A stretch of 64,000 bases of DNA from Sediminibacillus halophilus. Lineage in GTDB: Bacteria > Bacillota > Bacilli > Bacillales > Amphibacillaceae. Below the pieces are notes generated by a model. It had not been told where the DNA came from and ran no database searches. It saw only the letters and a list, made by a program, of their open reading frames with translations. This document shows, piece after piece, positions 1 to 11,269 of the stretch. Positions within the stretch are counted from its first letter, which is position 1, and the number at the start of each line of letters is the position of its first letter. The stretch is taken from contig NZ_FNHF01000010.1 of the NCBI RefSeq assembly GCF_900103695.1, forward strand, positions 1-64,000, given 5' to 3'. The translations under genes were made by a program, and so were the position numbers.

Positions 1-258
1 CGGGCCCATCTGTAAGTGACAGCCAAAAGGCCGCCTTTCAACCTTCCTCCATGCGGAGGAAGGTATTACCCGGTATTAGCCCCGGTTTCCCGGAGTTATC
101 CCGATCTTACAGGCAGGTTGCCCACGTGTTACTCACCCGTCCGCCGCTCGTTCCACAGGCTTCACCCCGAAGGGATCCGCCTGCTTCCCGCGCTCGACTT
201 GCATGTATTAGGCACGCCGCCAGCGTTCGTCCTGAGCCAAGATCAAACTCTCCATAAA
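1..258 (-). rRNA. rrs: 16S ribosomal RNA, 5' part (runs off the left edge)
   Basis: Read on the minus strand, the mature 5' end is near 258. It contains the universal block AGAGTTTGATCTTGGCTCAG followed by GACGAACGCTGGCGGCGTGC, and the V1-V2 region runs to the window edge. The V1/V2 text resembles halotolerant Bacillaceae. It is the first gene of a leftward rRNA operon located downstream of lysS, the same position as an rRNA operon in B. subtilis. Confidence 0.97.
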
Positions 259-316
259 AGTTGAGCTTGCTTGCTCGTTCAAAAAACTAGCTTGTATATC
301 TTGCTTGACATACTGG

Positions 317-343
317 TTGTTTTGTTCAGTTTTCAAAGATCAA
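317..343 (-). promoter_or_regulatory. boxA-like antitermination element of the rRNA leader
   Basis: The minus strand reads ATCTTTGAAAACTGAACAAA between the promoters and the 16S start. This resembles the boxA-containing leader motif common in Bacillus rRNA operons, used for NusB/S10-dependent antitermination. The assignment rests on remembered similarity. Confidence 0.5.
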
Positions 344-372
344 ATTATATCTGCGTCATATGCAGCTTAAAC

Positions 373-401
373 ATTATATCACTTTAACTCTCGCAAGTCA
401 A
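373..401 (-). promoter_or_regulatory. rRNA operon promoter P2
   Basis: A sigma-A promoter on the minus strand: -35 TTGACT (396-401), a 17-nt spacer and a perfect -10 TATAAT (373-378). Transcription would start near 366, about 108 nt ahead of the 16S gene. Confidence 0.85.
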
Positions 402-460
402 GGTCTTTTTATAATGCCCGGTTGACTTCGTTGCTGTTCAATCAAAACGGCAACTTATAT

Positions 461-489
461 AGTTTAACAACTCTCACGAAAAAAGTCAA
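461..489 (-). promoter_or_regulatory. rRNA operon promoter P1
   Basis: An upstream tandem sigma-A promoter: -35 TTGACT (484-489), 17-nt spacer, -10 TAAACT (461-466). Tandem P1/P2 promoters are typical of Bacillus rRNA operons. The stretch from 490 to 626 holds no gene. Confidence 0.8.
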
Positions 490-626
490 CAACTATCTTT
501 TTGTCTTTTGGGTAAACAAGTTAGCGAATAACGCAACGTTTAATAATTTACCATGATTGTTCGCGTTAATCAAGGGGAGAATACAAGGAATTTAATGGAA
601 ACACCTCAATGGATAAACAAGTATAG

Positions 627-659
627 AAAAGGCAGGCTGCCACAGACAACCTGCCTTTT
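627..659 (-). terminator. lysS terminator
   Basis: Inverted repeat AAAAGGCAGG / CCTGCCTTTT with a 13-nt loop, just after the lysS stop codon on the minus strand. It separates lysS from the rRNA operon. Confidence 0.8.
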
Positions 660-663
660 GGAA

Positions 664-2169
<1,506 letters not shown>

Positions 2170-2253
2170 TTATCCTCTATTTCTCATTCATAACCCGGCT
2201 GTCTTACTGCCATACAGTAGAAGCCAACATTCTTTTGTATTTTAACGATAATG

Positions 2254-2280
2254 AAAAAACTGCCAGCAAAGCACTGGCAG
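2254..2280 (-). terminator. Intrinsic terminator between the lysS promoter and lysS
   Basis: Minus strand: CTGCCAG, 7-nt loop, CTGGCAG, then TTTTTT. It lies downstream of a good sigma-A promoter and 106 nt before the lysS start. It is either a leader attenuator or the end of the upstream folate transcript. Confidence 0.7.
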
Positions 2281-2298
2281 CATTTTTACTTTATTTTC

Positions 2299-2327
2299 AG
2301 TATAGAAAAGGTGCTGCAAAGTGTCAA
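2299..2327 (-). promoter_or_regulatory. Probable lysS promoter
   Basis: -35 TTGACA (2322-2327), 17-nt spacer, -10 TATACT (2299-2304). The -35 lies in one arm of a near-perfect inverted repeat AAAGTGT / ACACTTT. The rest of 2328-2494 carries further imperfect hairpins and no gene. Confidence 0.7.
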
Positions 2328-2494
2328 CGTTGGAACACTTTTACGAAATTTTTATTTTTCCTGCTGGATTACGCGCGTGGAGTCAGTCCCAGCAGTAACA
2401 TTACAGCATTGTCTGCTGTTTGTTTTAATGGCTGGAAAGTCCCCCAGTCGGCGTGGTCTTCCCCATTAGTTGCTTTTTTTAGCGACTCACCCTG

Positions 2495-2743
2495 TTAAAC
2501 ATGGATATCTTCTTTTGGATTTTGGTACTTATGTTTATCCCGTTCAGGTGCCAGCTCCTCAGCCGAGACACCCAGCACATTCGTGATTTGGTGAAGTAAT
2601 TCATCATTCAGTCTGCGGGTTCCCCGCTCTACTTCCCCTATAACGGATACTGAAATACCAAGCTCTCGGGCAAACTGAACCTGTGTATATCCTTTCAATT
2701 TTCGATAAGCCTTTACCCTTCTTCCCCATTCTTTCCCAGCCAT
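2495..2743 (-). CDS. yazB: XRE-family helix-turn-helix protein (YazB-like)
   Basis: Small DNA-binding protein of 82 residues, almost entirely one XRE/Cro helix-turn-helix domain (about residues 8-65; core GYTQVQFARELGISVSVIGE). The target is unknown. It overlaps the end of folK by 31 bases and has its own Shine-Dalgarno (AAAGGGAG, 7 bases before ATG), so it is probably translated from the folate transcript. The same gene sits after folK in B. subtilis, where I know of no established function. Confidence 0.85.
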   Translation of the reverse strand: MAGKEWGRRVKAYRKLKGYTQVQFARELGISVSVIGEVERGTRRLNDELLHQITNVLGVSAEELAPERDKHKYQNPKEDIHV

Positions 2744-3225
2744 CGCGTAACTCCCTTTTTCTCTGTTGTCGGCAGCCCATCAAGAATCGCTGAAACACTT
2801 TTGTTTTGCGTAGGAATAATTGCGTCGGGATTTACATCCTGCAAAGGTATAAGTACAAAAGCTCGTTCGTGCATTCTTGGATGAGGTACAGATAATTGGT
2901 CTGTTTTAATATTTTCTTGATTAAAAAGCAAAATGTCAAGGTCTAATGTGCGTGGTCCCCATCGCACTTCCCTTTTTCTTCCCTTGTCCGCTTCGATAAA
3001 CTGGCAATACTCCAATAATTCAATGGCAGAAATGTTTGTATCGATCTCCACCACCATATTCAAAAAATTATCCTGATTTTTGTAGCCTACTGGTAAAGTC
3101 TCATAAATGAACGACTTATTCGTCACCAAAATCCGCTCATGTTCTTCTAATGCTTGAATGGCTTCAGTCAAATAGTTTTCCCTTGGCGGGATGTTGGAAC
3201 CCAAACCCACATACGCCGTATTCAT
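2713..3225 (-). CDS. folK: 2-amino-4-hydroxy-6-hydroxymethyldihydropteridine pyrophosphokinase
   Basis: Transfers pyrophosphate from ATP to the pterin alcohol, making the pyrophosphate that FolP couples to p-aminobenzoate. The 170-residue protein begins with the typical AYVGLGSN strand and carries the HPPK signature RWGPRTLDLDILLF. The ATG at 3225 overlaps the folB stop by one base (TGATG), implying translational coupling; a GTG three bases earlier is also possible. It is the third of the co-directional cluster folP-folB-folK-yazB. Confidence 0.96.
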   Translation of the reverse strand: MNTAYVGLGSNIPPRENYLTEAIQALEEHERILVTNKSFIYETLPVGYKNQDNFLNMVVEIDTNISAIELLEYCQFIEADKGRKREVRWGPRTLDLDILLFNQENIKTDQLSVPHPRMHERAFVLIPLQDVNPDAIIPTQNKSVSAILDGLPTTEKKGVTRWLGKNGEEG

Positions 3226-3587
3226 CACGAGCGCTCCCGGTAAATTTCGATTGCTACCGAATCATAATGACCCGGAATAGGCGGGTCGGGTTTTATGACT
3301 TTCACCTTGCAGGCTTGTAATCGGGGGAATTTTCTAAGCAGCGCTTCAGCAATTTTTTCGCCGACACTTTCTATCAGTTGTTTTGCTTCTCCTTCGACAA
3401 CTGCTTTGGTCACTTGATAAATCTGCCCGTAATCAATGGACTCTTCCATATTATCTGTTTGGCCGGCTGCCTTTAAATCGATTTCCAGTGTTAAATCGAC
3501 GTAAAAACGTTGCCCTAATTTTCTTTCCTCCGGAAAAAGGCCGTGATAGCCATAAAACTCCATCTTATTCAAAAATATCTTATCCAT
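3225..3587 (-). CDS. folB: Dihydroneopterin aldolase
   Basis: Cleaves 7,8-dihydroneopterin to the hydroxymethyl pterin and glycolaldehyde in folate synthesis. The 120-residue protein has the family features MEFYGYHGLFPEER near the start and VKVIKPDPPIPGHYDSVAIE near the end. The ATG at 3587 is chosen because GGAG lies nine bases upstream; the earlier in-frame ATG at 3593 is only three bases from it. It overlaps folP by eight bases and folK by one, a tightly coupled unit. Confidence 0.96.
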   Translation of the reverse strand: MDKIFLNKMEFYGYHGLFPEERKLGQRFYVDLTLEIDLKAAGQTDNMEESIDYGQIYQVTKAVVEGEAKQLIESVGEKIAEALLRKFPRLQACKVKVIKPDPPIPGHYDSVAIEIYRERS

Positions 3588-4419
3588 TCCCATTGTCTCC
3601 TTTCCCCATCATAGCATCCATCATTTTCGTCATATCTTTTATCATTTTGACATTATGAACTCGGACAATATTTGCAGCCCCTTTACTAACGCCGTAGCAA
3701 ACAGTGGCTCCCGTTCCTGCATCCCTTTCCGACGCAGGGACATCCAGTACTTTACCAATCATTGATTTACGAGATGTCCCCAACAGCAATGGAAATCCTA
3801 ACTCTTTGAATTGGTCGAGGTGACGCAAAACCACTAAATTGTCATCCGGCGTTTTGGCAAATCCGATACCCGGATCGAGAATTATATTTTCTTTTTTCAC
3901 TCCCGCTTCCAAGGCAACAGTAATGCTTTCCTGCAAGTCCTTTTTCATATCCTCGATTAAATCGCTGTAATCCCTTGTTTCACGATTATGCATGAGAATA
4001 ATCGGTACATCGTAAGCAGCGGCGACCTTCGCCATTTCGGGATCCCTTTTGGCCCCCCAAATATCATTTAGTATCGAAGCCCCCGCTTTCAAAGCTTGTT
4101 TTGCGGTCTCTGCTTTGTACGTATCGATAGAAATCGGAATGGTAACTGCTTCTTTTACAGCTTGAATAATCGGTATCACTCGTTCAATTTCGTTCTGAAC
4201 AGATACAGGGGTATATCCAGGCCTGGTCGACTCCCCGCCAATATCGATGATATCCGCTCCCTCTTTTTCCATTAAAACTGCTTGTTTCACAGCAGCGGAA
4301 ACTTCATTGTACTTTCCCCCATCGGAAAAAGAATCAGGCGTTACATTCAAAATCCCCATTACTACTGTTTGCTCGCTCAAGTTATATCGCTTTACTTTGG
4401 TATTTAATATAAAAGACAT
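3580..4419 (-). CDS. folP: Dihydropteroate synthase
   Basis: Condenses p-aminobenzoate with the pterin pyrophosphate and is the sulfonamide target. The TIM-barrel protein of 279 residues shows the family motifs in order: NVTPDSFSDGG, DIGGESTRPG, DPGIGFAKT and GTSRKS. It is the first gene of the folate cluster here. The pabB, pabA and pabC genes that precede it in B. subtilis are missing, so p-aminobenzoate must be made elsewhere or taken up. A TTGACA lies about 90 bases upstream (4504-4509), just after the cysK terminator, but with no convincing -10. Confidence 0.97.
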   Translation of the reverse strand: MSFILNTKVKRYNLSEQTVVMGILNVTPDSFSDGGKYNEVSAAVKQAVLMEKEGADIIDIGGESTRPGYTPVSVQNEIERVIPIIQAVKEAVTIPISIDTYKAETAKQALKAGASILNDIWGAKRDPEMAKVAAAYDVPIILMHNRETRDYSDLIEDMKKDLQESITVALEAGVKKENIILDPGIGFAKTPDDNLVVLRHLDQFKELGFPLLLGTSRKSMIGKVLDVPASERDAGTGATVCYGVSKGAANIVRVHNVKMIKDMTKMMDAMMGKGDNGNG

Positions 4420-4515
4420 AAGTATTCCTTCTTTCTCACGGACTGACAGTATCTACCTCTATTCTACCTTAAATGAGGAAATTCTTCATGCTGTAAAGAG
4501 CAGTGTCAACAATAT

Positions 4516-4547
4516 AAAAGCACCTCCGCATTAACCTACGGAGGTGC
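4516..4547 (-). terminator. cysK terminator
   Basis: Minus strand: GCACCTCCG, 10-nt loop, CGGAGGTGC, then TTTT. It follows the cysK stop by about 12 bases and separates cysK from the folate genes. Confidence 0.85.
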
Positions 4548-4558
4548 TCCCAGCTTGT

Positions 4559-5488
4559 TTATTCGTTTTCTTCAAATTGATAAAGCGGTGTAGAAAGATA
4601 TCTTTCCCCGTTACTAGGGATAACCGCAAGAACTTTTTTCCCTTTTCCAAGTTCTTTAGCAACCTTTTTTGCCGCAAAGATAGCTGCTCCAGAGGAAACC
4701 CCGCCAAGCAAACCGTCCTTTTTAGCAGCTTCCCTTGCAGTAGCGTATGCGTCATCGTTGCTAACCTGGATAACTTCATCGTATACATCCGTATCCAAGA
4801 CCTCGGGAACAAACCCTGCACCGATTCCTTGTATTTTATGCGGACCAGGCTTTCCGCCAGAAAGTACCGGGGAAGCTTCTGGCTCGACCGCATAAATCTT
4901 AATGTCTTGATATTTTTCCCTTAGTACTTTCCCAGCGCCGGTAATCGTACCGCCTGTTCCTATACCTGAAATAAAGGCATCTAGCTGATCACCCATTTGC
5001 TGGACAATCTCTTTTCCGGTAGTACGAGCGTGAACGGCGGGATTTGCCACATTATTAAATTGTTGCGGCATGAAGTAACCGTTCGCTTCTTGAAGTTCTT
5101 CTGCCTTTTTAATAGCACCTTTCATTCCCTCTGCGCCAGGAGTAAGCACTAATTCCGCTCCATAAGCACGCAAAAGGTTACGCCGCTCCATACTCATCGT
5201 ATCCGGCATTACCAGGACGGCCTTGTAGCCTTTGATTGCAGCGACGAGCGCCAACCCAATTCCCGTATTGCCGCTCGTAGGCTCAATAATTGTATTTCCC
5301 TCTTTTAAATGGCCTTCTTCCTCTGCCGCTTCTATCATCGCAAGGGCAATTCTGTCCTTAACAGAGCTTCCGGGATTCATGAATTCCAGTTTGGCATATA
5401 TTTCTGCGCTCTCTTCATCTGCTGTCCGATTCAATTTTACAATCGGGGTATTGCCGATTAATTCTGCTATCGATTGCGCTACCTTCAT
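4559..5488 (-). CDS. cysK: Cysteine synthase A (O-acetylserine sulfhydrylase)
   Basis: Makes cysteine from O-acetylserine and sulfide with pyridoxal phosphate. The 309-residue fold-type II enzyme has the cofactor lysine in NPGSSVKDR (Lys44), the substrate loop [11 protein letters not shown] and the phosphate-binding GTGGTITG. Length is normal. It is monocistronic, with its own promoter and terminator. In Bacillus the CymR repressor controls cysK and CysK is CymR's partner; I cannot identify a CymR box with confidence here. Confidence 0.97.
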   Translation of the reverse strand: MKVAQSIAELIGNTPIVKLNRTADEESAEIYAKLEFMNPGSSVKDRIALAMIEAAEEEGHLKEGNTIIEPTSGNTGIGLALVAAIKGYKAVLVMPDTMSMERRNLLRAYGAELVLTPGAEGMKGAIKKAEELQEANGYFMPQQFNNVANPAVHARTTGKEIVQQMGDQLDAFISGIGTGGTITGAGKVLREKYQDIKIYAVEPEASPVLSGGKPGPHKIQGIGAGFVPEVLDTDVYDEVIQVSNDDAYATAREAAKKDGLLGGVSSGAAIFAAKKVAKELGKGKKVLAVIPSNGERYLSTPLYQFEENE

Positions 5489-5533
5489 TCTTTACCACTC
5501 CCAATTCCCACTGTATTTGTTGGATTTATACTC

Positions 5534-5562
5534 AATGTAATGAATCCACTGGTAAAAGTCAA
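5534..5562 (-). promoter_or_regulatory. cysK promoter
   Basis: -35 TTGACT (5557-5562), 17-nt spacer, -10 TACATT (5534-5539). The leader is about 40 nt, with GGGAG nine bases before the ATG. The rest of the gap, 5563-5755, shows a short inverted repeat GCAGGA/TCCTGC near 5677 and no gene. Confidence 0.7.
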
Positions 5563-5755
5563 CTAATTCGCCATCTATAGACAGATAATTAACACTATTC
5601 ACGTTAGGCAAGTCTTATACCAGTCTTCCATAAAAGCACCTAGGAAACCGGACAGGATCTTTTCTCCCTGTTATCTGCAGGAGCAATCCTGCATGGATAG
5701 CTGAAATATACTTTCTGAACGGCTCTTGTCATGCCTGCCAGTAACGAACCACTAT

Positions 5756-5793
5756 AAAAAAAGAAGGAGCAGACTTTCCTGCCCCTCCCTTTT
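5756..5793 (-). terminator. hslO terminator
   Basis: G-rich hairpin (GGGGCAG pairing with CTGCTCC across a short loop) followed by seven T on the minus strand, immediately after the hslO stop. Confidence 0.75.
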
Positions 5794-5798
5794 CCTCG

Positions 5799-6674
5799 TT
5801 AATCTTCTGCTTTTAATGCCTCTAGATCCTCTGCTGAAAAGTGGTACTGTTCGTTACAGAAGTGGCACGTAGCTTCTGCCCCGCCGTCTTCCTTGATCAT
5901 TTGATTGATTTCTTCCTCACCTAAGCTTTTGAGCGCGTTCTCTACTCTTTCTTTTGAACATTCACATTTAAACTGGACTGGCAGACTTTCATGAATTTTA
6001 AGGTTCTCTGCCCCAATTAATTTCTCTAAAATTTCTTCCGGTGTATTTCCATCCCTGACAAGACTGGAAATAGGCGGGATACTATTGATTCGTTGTTCTA
6101 ACTGATCGATTGTGCCGTCATCAGCTCCCGGCATTACTTGAAGGATAAATCCCCCGGAAGCAAGGATGGTATGGTCCGGGTTAACTAAAACACCCGCTCC
6201 TACAGCGGATGGGATTTGCTCGGAATTTACAAAGTAATAAGTAAAATCTTCACTCACTTCTCCAGAAATAATCGGAACCTGGCCTGTGAAGTGCTCCTTC
6301 AGTCCAAGGTCTTTGACTACACTCAAGCTTCCTTGCGTTCCGACAGCTCTCGCCACATCCAGTTTTCCTTTTTCATTCAAATCGAAATCGACATGGGGAT
6401 TGGTAATGTATCCTCGGACTTCTCCTTGTCCATTTCCATCAGCAATAATCGGGCCAACGGGGCCGTCGCCTTCGAGTTTGACTGTCAGTTTATCATTTCC
6501 TTTCATCATCGCTCCCATCATCGAGGTAACGGTAATGGTTCTCCCCAACGCCGCAGAAGCTGTCGCCCATGTATCATGGCGCCTTCTTGCCTCTTCAACT
6601 GTTTCCGTGGATTGAATCGCATAGGCCCTCACTGTCCCGTTAAAAGCTGTTGCTTTGATTAAATAGTCACCCAT
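5799..6674 (-). CDS. hslO: Hsp33 redox-regulated chaperone
   Basis: Cytoplasmic holdase activated by oxidation and unfolding. The C-terminal zinc switch is intact: Cys237-x-Cys239 and Cys270-x2-Cys273. Length (291) is normal. AAAGGAG lies 11 bases before the ATG. In B. subtilis coaX sits between hslO and ftsH; here that slot holds a 423-base gap with no gene. A 12-bp hairpin at 6818-6849 would lie in its leader if transcription begins near the TATAAT at about 6869. Confidence 0.96.
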   Translation of the reverse strand: MGDYLIKATAFNGTVRAYAIQSTETVEEARRRHDTWATASAALGRTITVTSMMGAMMKGNDKLTVKLEGDGPVGPIIADGNGQGEVRGYITNPHVDFDLNEKGKLDVARAVGTQGSLSVVKDLGLKEHFTGQVPIISGEVSEDFTYYFVNSEQIPSAVGAGVLVNPDHTILASGGFILQVMPGADDGTIDQLEQRINSIPPISSLVRDGNTPEEILEKLIGAENLKIHESLPVQFKCECSKERVENALKSLGEEEINQMIKEDGGAEATCHFCNEQYHFSAEDLEALKAED

Positions 6675-6817
6675 CTTGCATCATTCTCCTTTAAAGCTTA
6701 AATTATTTGCGTTCGGTTAATAAATCAAATGAAATAAAGGTCCTTATGGATTGGTTGAAATCGTCAGCCACCACTGACTCCGTTCGCAGACGGAACTAGA
6801 CCTCGTACTCATTCACC

Positions 6818-6849
6818 AGGCGACTGGCCGTAAGTGGGGCCAGTCGCCT
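6818..6849. repeat. Strong 12-bp inverted repeat upstream of hslO
   Basis: AGGCGACTGGCC and GGCCAGTCGCCT flank an 8-nt loop. No T-run follows on the hslO strand, so it is not a standard terminator for leftward transcription; on the plus strand only a weak T-rich stretch follows. The remainder of 6675-7055 holds no gene. Confidence 0.8.
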
Positions 6850-7055
6850 GTCTGTTATATTTTTATTATACCGTCGATAAGTAAGTTTTCATTATCATTA
6901 AAACCAGTACGTTATTTGTATTCCCCACATTTAAAACAAAAATCAAAATCCTGCAGAGAACTTCATGTACCCTATTTACTATAATCCATTTTGCGGACAT
7001 ATACACATCATTTGATTCATGTGCAGAATCAACTAAGCCTTTTACATTTTATATA

Positions 7056-7092
7056 GAAAAACGCCCTCTTTGTCTCACTGCAAAGAGGGCGT
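7056..7092 (-). terminator. ftsH terminator
   Basis: GCCCTCTTTG / CAAAGAGGGC with an 8-nt loop followed by GTTTTTC on the minus strand, directly after the ftsH stop. Confidence 0.85.
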
Positions 7093-7097
7093 AATTA

Positions 7098-9071
7098 TTA
7101 TTCGTTATTTTTATTTTGATCAGAAGCATCGTCTTCATCATGAGAAGCCTCATCTTCTGATTTTGTTTGGATATTCACTTTCATATCCTTCGTTTCGGAA
7201 TTATCTCCCTGATCTTGTACATTTCCATCTTGCTCAGAAACAACTTTATCAGGCATTTTTCCATCCTCAAACAACGACTTTATCTCGCTCGCATCAAGTG
7301 TTTCCACTTCCAGCAAGGTTTTAGCTACCAATTCAAGCTTGGATTTATTTTCGGTAAGAATCTCTTTTGCCCGTGCATAGCACTGGTTGATGAAATTCTG
7401 TACTTCCTGGTCGATTTCATAAGCGATTGCATCACTGTAAGTTGGTTCGTTCTGCATATCTCTTCCCAGGAACACCTGTCCGCCCGAGCTGCCGAATTGC
7501 AGCGGTCCAATTTTATCGCTCATGCCATACTCGGTAACCATCTTACGGGCTATACTAGTGGCACGCTGAAAGTCATTATGAGCTCCGGTACTGACCTCGC
7601 CGAAGATAATTTCTTCCGAAACCCGTCCACCAAGCAGTCCGGTGATTTTGTCCAACAATTCCGGTTTGGTCATGAAGTAACGATCTTCCCTCGGCAGCAT
7701 GACCGCATATCCACCAGCTTGGCCGCGTGGTACGATTGTTACTTTATGGACCATGTCAGCATCATCGAGTACCATTCCAATAATCGTATGACCACTCTCA
7801 TGGTAGGCAACAATGTTTCGTTCCTTCTCGGAAATAACTCTGCTCTTCTTGGCAGGTCCTGCAATAACACGGTCAATCGCTTCATCTACGGAAAGCATAT
7901 CAATTTTCTGTTTGTCGCTTCTCGCGGCCACAAGCGCAGCCTCGTTAAGCAGATTCTCCAAATCGGCACCGGAAAATCCAGGTGTCCGCATGGCAATGGT
8001 TTTAAGGTCAACAGAATCATCCAGCGGTTTGTTTCTGGCATGAACCTTAAGTACTTCTTCTCTGCCTTTAAGATCCGGTCGGTCAACAGTGATTTGCCGG
8101 TCAAACCGTCCTGGCCGCAATAGGGCTGGGTCAAGAATGTCCGGTCGGTTTGTCGCGGCGATTATAATAATACCTTCGTTTTCACCGAAACCATCCATTT
8201 CGACAAGTAGTTGGTTCAATGTTTGTTCCCGTTCATCGTGACCGCCACCGACACCAGCTCCACGCTGTCTGCCGACTGCATCTATTTCATCAATAAAAAT
8301 AATACACGGTGCATTCTTTTTGGCGTTCTCAAACAAATCACGAACACGGGAAGCACCGACACCTACGAACATTTCCACAAAGTCGGAACCACTGATGGAA
8401 AAGAAAGGAACTCCAGCTTCTCCAGCAACAGCCTGCGCAAGCAAGGTTTTACCTGTACCTGGAGGGCCGACTAATAGAACCCCTTTTGGAATTCTTGCCC
8501 CAATATTGGCAAACTTGCGTGGGTCTTTTAAGAAGTCCACAACCTCTACCAATTCTTGCTTCTCTTCATCAGCTCCGGCAACATCTTTAAATCTGACCTT
8601 CTTCTTCTCTTCGCTATACAGTTTGGCTTTGCTTTTACCGAAGTTCATAACTCGGCTTCCGCCGCCCTGTGCCTGATTTAACAGGAAGAAGAATAAGATA
8701 AATATAATAACAAACGGAATCATCGTGGTAAGGAATGTTACCCATCCGCTTGGTTGTTCCTCTTCTTCAACATTCAGTATGCCCTGGTCGGTTGCTGTGT
8801 CAGTAATACTGGCAACGATGTCAGGGTTATCTGGAACATTAGTGATGAATGTTTCGTTTTCTTCGCCGGTTAATTCTCCAGTTATACGATAAACACCATT
8901 AGATGGCTGCATGGTCATATCTGAAATTTCACCATTATTCAATGCCTGCATAAACTCGTTTACATTATATTCAGTTTCTTGATTGTTTTGTCCATTAAAT
9001 ACTCCGACAATTCCAATTACCACCAGGAATATCAGGAAATAAAAAATGACATTACGAAAAATTCGGTTCAT
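7098..9071 (-). CDS. ftsH: ATP-dependent zinc metalloprotease FtsH
   Basis: Membrane-anchored AAA+ protease for quality control, needed for efficient sporulation in Bacillus. The 657-residue protein has transmembrane segments at about 6-24 and 112-131 flanking an extracytoplasmic domain. It has Walker A GPPGTGKT (202-209), Walker B IIFIDEID and the zinc site HESGH (424-428). The C-terminal 50 residues are very acidic and low in complexity. GGAGG is six bases before the ATG. It is a single gene behind hprT. Confidence 0.98.
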   Translation of the reverse strand: MNRIFRNVIFYFLIFLVVIGIVGVFNGQNNQETEYNVNEFMQALNNGEISDMTMQPSNGVYRITGELTGEENETFITNVPDNPDIVASITDTATDQGILNVEEEEQPSGWVTFLTTMIPFVIIFILFFFLLNQAQGGGSRVMNFGKSKAKLYSEEKKKVRFKDVAGADEEKQELVEVVDFLKDPRKFANIGARIPKGVLLVGPPGTGKTLLAQAVAGEAGVPFFSISGSDFVEMFVGVGASRVRDLFENAKKNAPCIIFIDEIDAVGRQRGAGVGGGHDEREQTLNQLLVEMDGFGENEGIIIIAATNRPDILDPALLRPGRFDRQITVDRPDLKGREEVLKVHARNKPLDDSVDLKTIAMRTPGFSGADLENLLNEAALVAARSDKQKIDMLSVDEAIDRVIAGPAKKSRVISEKERNIVAYHESGHTIIGMVLDDADMVHKVTIVPRGQAGGYAVMLPREDRYFMTKPELLDKITGLLGGRVSEEIIFGEVSTGAHNDFQRATSIARKMVTEYGMSDKIGPLQFGSSGGQVFLGRDMQNEPTYSDAIAYEIDQEVQNFINQCYARAKEILTENKSKLELVAKTLLEVETLDASEIKSLFEDGKMPDKVVSEQDGNVQDQGDNSETKDMKVNIQTKSEDEASHDEDDASDQNKNNE

Positions 9072-9196
9072 TGCCTACCTCCTCCCAAGCGAGAAAACTA
9101 TAGTAAATAGTACCATATGAAAAAGGACCAATACAACTAATTACCCTTTTAAGATATGTCAATATTTTGACAGTCATACCTGCCAATCCAACAAGA

Positions 9197-9739
9197 TTAT
9201 TCTCCGCCATAAATCTTTGGCTTTAATACTCCTACATAAGGCAGGTTGCGATACTTCTCCTTGTAATCCAATCCATAGCCTACCACAAATTCATTCGGCA
9301 CATGGAATCCGACAACATCCGCCTTGATATCAACCTTCCTGCCTTCAGGTTTGTCCAACAATGTAACAATTTTAATGGAATTAGCCTTCCGGTATTTGAA
9401 CAAATCAACCAGGTAGCTGAGCGTCAATCCACTGTCGATGATATCCTCAATGATCAGTAAATCTCTTCCCTCTACCTTTGTGTCTAAATCCTTGACGATT
9501 TTCACTTCCCCGGATGACCTGGTTTCCCCACCGTAACTGGAAACATCCATGAAGTCCATCTCCAAGTGGGTATCCATTGCTCGGAGTATATCTGACATAA
9601 ACGGCATTGCGCCCTTTAAAACACCGACTGCCAATGGAAACTTCCCTTCATATTCTTTTGTTAAACGTGCCCCTAATTCCTGACATTTTTGCTTGATTTC
9701 TTCTTCAGAAATTAGAACTTTCTCGATATCGTTATTCAT
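9197..9739 (-). CDS. hprT: Hypoxanthine-guanine phosphoribosyltransferase
   Basis: Purine salvage: joins hypoxanthine or guanine to PRPP. The 180-residue protein carries the PRPP motif [13 protein letters not shown] and an early [11 protein letters not shown] loop. In B. subtilis HprT also forms a regulatory pair with FtsH. It starts 11 bases after the tilS stop with GGAGG seven bases before the ATG, so tilS-hprT form an operon as in other Bacilli. Confidence 0.96.
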   Translation of the reverse strand: MNNDIEKVLISEEEIKQKCQELGARLTKEYEGKFPLAVGVLKGAMPFMSDILRAMDTHLEMDFMDVSSYGGETRSSGEVKIVKDLDTKVEGRDLLIIEDIIDSGLTLSYLVDLFKYRKANSIKIVTLLDKPEGRKVDIKADVVGFHVPNEFVVGYGLDYKEKYRNLPYVGVLKPKIYGGE

Positions 9740-9750
9740 TCCTGATCCTC

Positions 9751-11142
9751 CTAGATGTTACTGTTCTTGTCGTAATGCAATCGTAGAAATTTGCCGTCAT
9801 GGCCACCGGATTGAAAATCCGCTCTTCTTAATCCGGCCAGCCATAATATATTGCCTTTTCCATCTTCGACTATCGGCCAACCCTCTCTTAAACCAATCGG
9901 TATTTTCTCATCAATAAGGATATCTTTGATCTTTTTTGTTCCTTTCATTCCTTTAACCGTCATTTTATCACCAGGTTTTCGAGAACGGATGGACAACGGC
10001 CAGTTTATTCCGGCTAAATCATATGTAATAGCAAAGCGGGAATCTTCCAAGGGTTCACAGACAACTGAAGCAGACAGGATGGATCCGTCAGGCAGTTCGA
10101 CACTGCCAGGGCCTTGCAAAACTATGTAATAGCTGCCGCCGAATTCGGCCGCAAAAGAAAACGTGATTGATTGGTATTCCTTGATGATCTTCAATCCTAA
10201 TGGCAAATCTACCGATGCGTTTGCTTTACTGCTTGAAATCAGGCTGAAGAATCGATCTTCATGGGCATATGAAAGGTCAGGTGAAGTCGAATCATATAGA
10301 TAACTCAATATTAGATGAAAGGCCCGTCTTTGTAAAGCAATGGGGAACTTGGCAAAGCTTTCTATCTGAAATGCTGCCTGCTTATTGTCGTCAGTAAACT
10401 CTGCATGGGGAAGAACCAGTTTTTCGGCCTGCTCCGTCAAATAAGTTTCATCGCTCCTTGCAGCATCACTCAACCTGCGAATAGTGTGTAAAAAGTTTGG
10501 ATTTTTTGCCTTAAGAAGCGGGAGGACGTGTAATCGAAAATAATTCCTTGTATAATTGTCCTCGTCATTAGAAGGATCCCTTCTCGGCACAATCCCATAC
10601 TTCTTGCAATAGTCCTCGATTTCCTCCCTGGATGAGCTCATAAATGGACGTACGATCATTCCGCCGGCAAAAGGTCTTTTACATGGAATCCCCTGCAATG
10701 CCGAAATATTTGCCCCTCGGGTCAAACCCATCAGAACAGACTCTGCCTGGTCATCGGCATGATGGCCTAATGCAAGATATCCAGCCCCGAACTTTTCCAT
10801 CTGTTCAGCAAAAAACTGATACCGCAGATTCCTTGCTGAAAGCTGTGTGCCTGTACCTTCCTGCCTCTTATACGCCGGCACATCCAAAAAGGTTTCAACG
10901 ATTTCGATATTCCACAAACTACATATTCTTTTTACATACTCGACATCCTGTTTTGATTCCTCACCTCTTAATCCGTGATCAACAGTCAATGCGATTGGCC
11001 GAAGGTTCCATTCATCCTTCATTGAAGCTAAAATGTGAAGCAACGCAAGGGAATCCGGTCCGCCTGAAACACCTATCAGCACAGTAGCCCCGCCGTGAAG
11101 CAGCTTCTCTCTTTTAATAAAGTCTTTAACTTTTGTTTCCAT
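9751..11142 (-). CDS. tilS: tRNA(Ile)-lysidine synthetase
   Basis: Modifies C34 of the CAU-anticodon isoleucine tRNA to lysidine so that it reads AUA. The N-terminal PP-loop ATPase motif SGGPDS is at residues 26-31, and the C-terminal TilS domain contains RSRKPGDKM. The 463-residue length fits the Bacillus form. The ATG at 11142 has GGAG eight bases upstream and is preferred to an in-frame GTG at 11151. It forms an operon with hprT. Confidence 0.95.
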   Translation of the reverse strand: METKVKDFIKREKLLHGGATVLIGVSGGPDSLALLHILASMKDEWNLRPIALTVDHGLRGEESKQDVEYVKRICSLWNIEIVETFLDVPAYKRQEGTGTQLSARNLRYQFFAEQMEKFGAGYLALGHHADDQAESVLMGLTRGANISALQGIPCKRPFAGGMIVRPFMSSSREEIEDYCKKYGIVPRRDPSNDEDNYTRNYFRLHVLPLLKAKNPNFLHTIRRLSDAARSDETYLTEQAEKLVLPHAEFTDDNKQAAFQIESFAKFPIALQRRAFHLILSYLYDSTSPDLSYAHEDRFFSLISSSKANASVDLPLGLKIIKEYQSITFSFAAEFGGSYYIVLQGPGSVELPDGSILSASVVCEPLEDSRFAITYDLAGINWPLSIRSRKPGDKMTVKGMKGTKKIKDILIDEKIPIGLREGWPIVEDGKGNILWLAGLRRADFQSGGHDGKFLRLHYDKNSNI

Positions 11143-11269
11143 ATTCCCCACTCCATCACCGGCTAACCTTTAATTTTGGTGCCATTAACCGGTCGCTTCC
11201 GCTTTTGTTCATCCAAACCACTTTAATCCTATCACTTCCGTTTTTCTACTGCAAAAGTGGCGGTATAGG

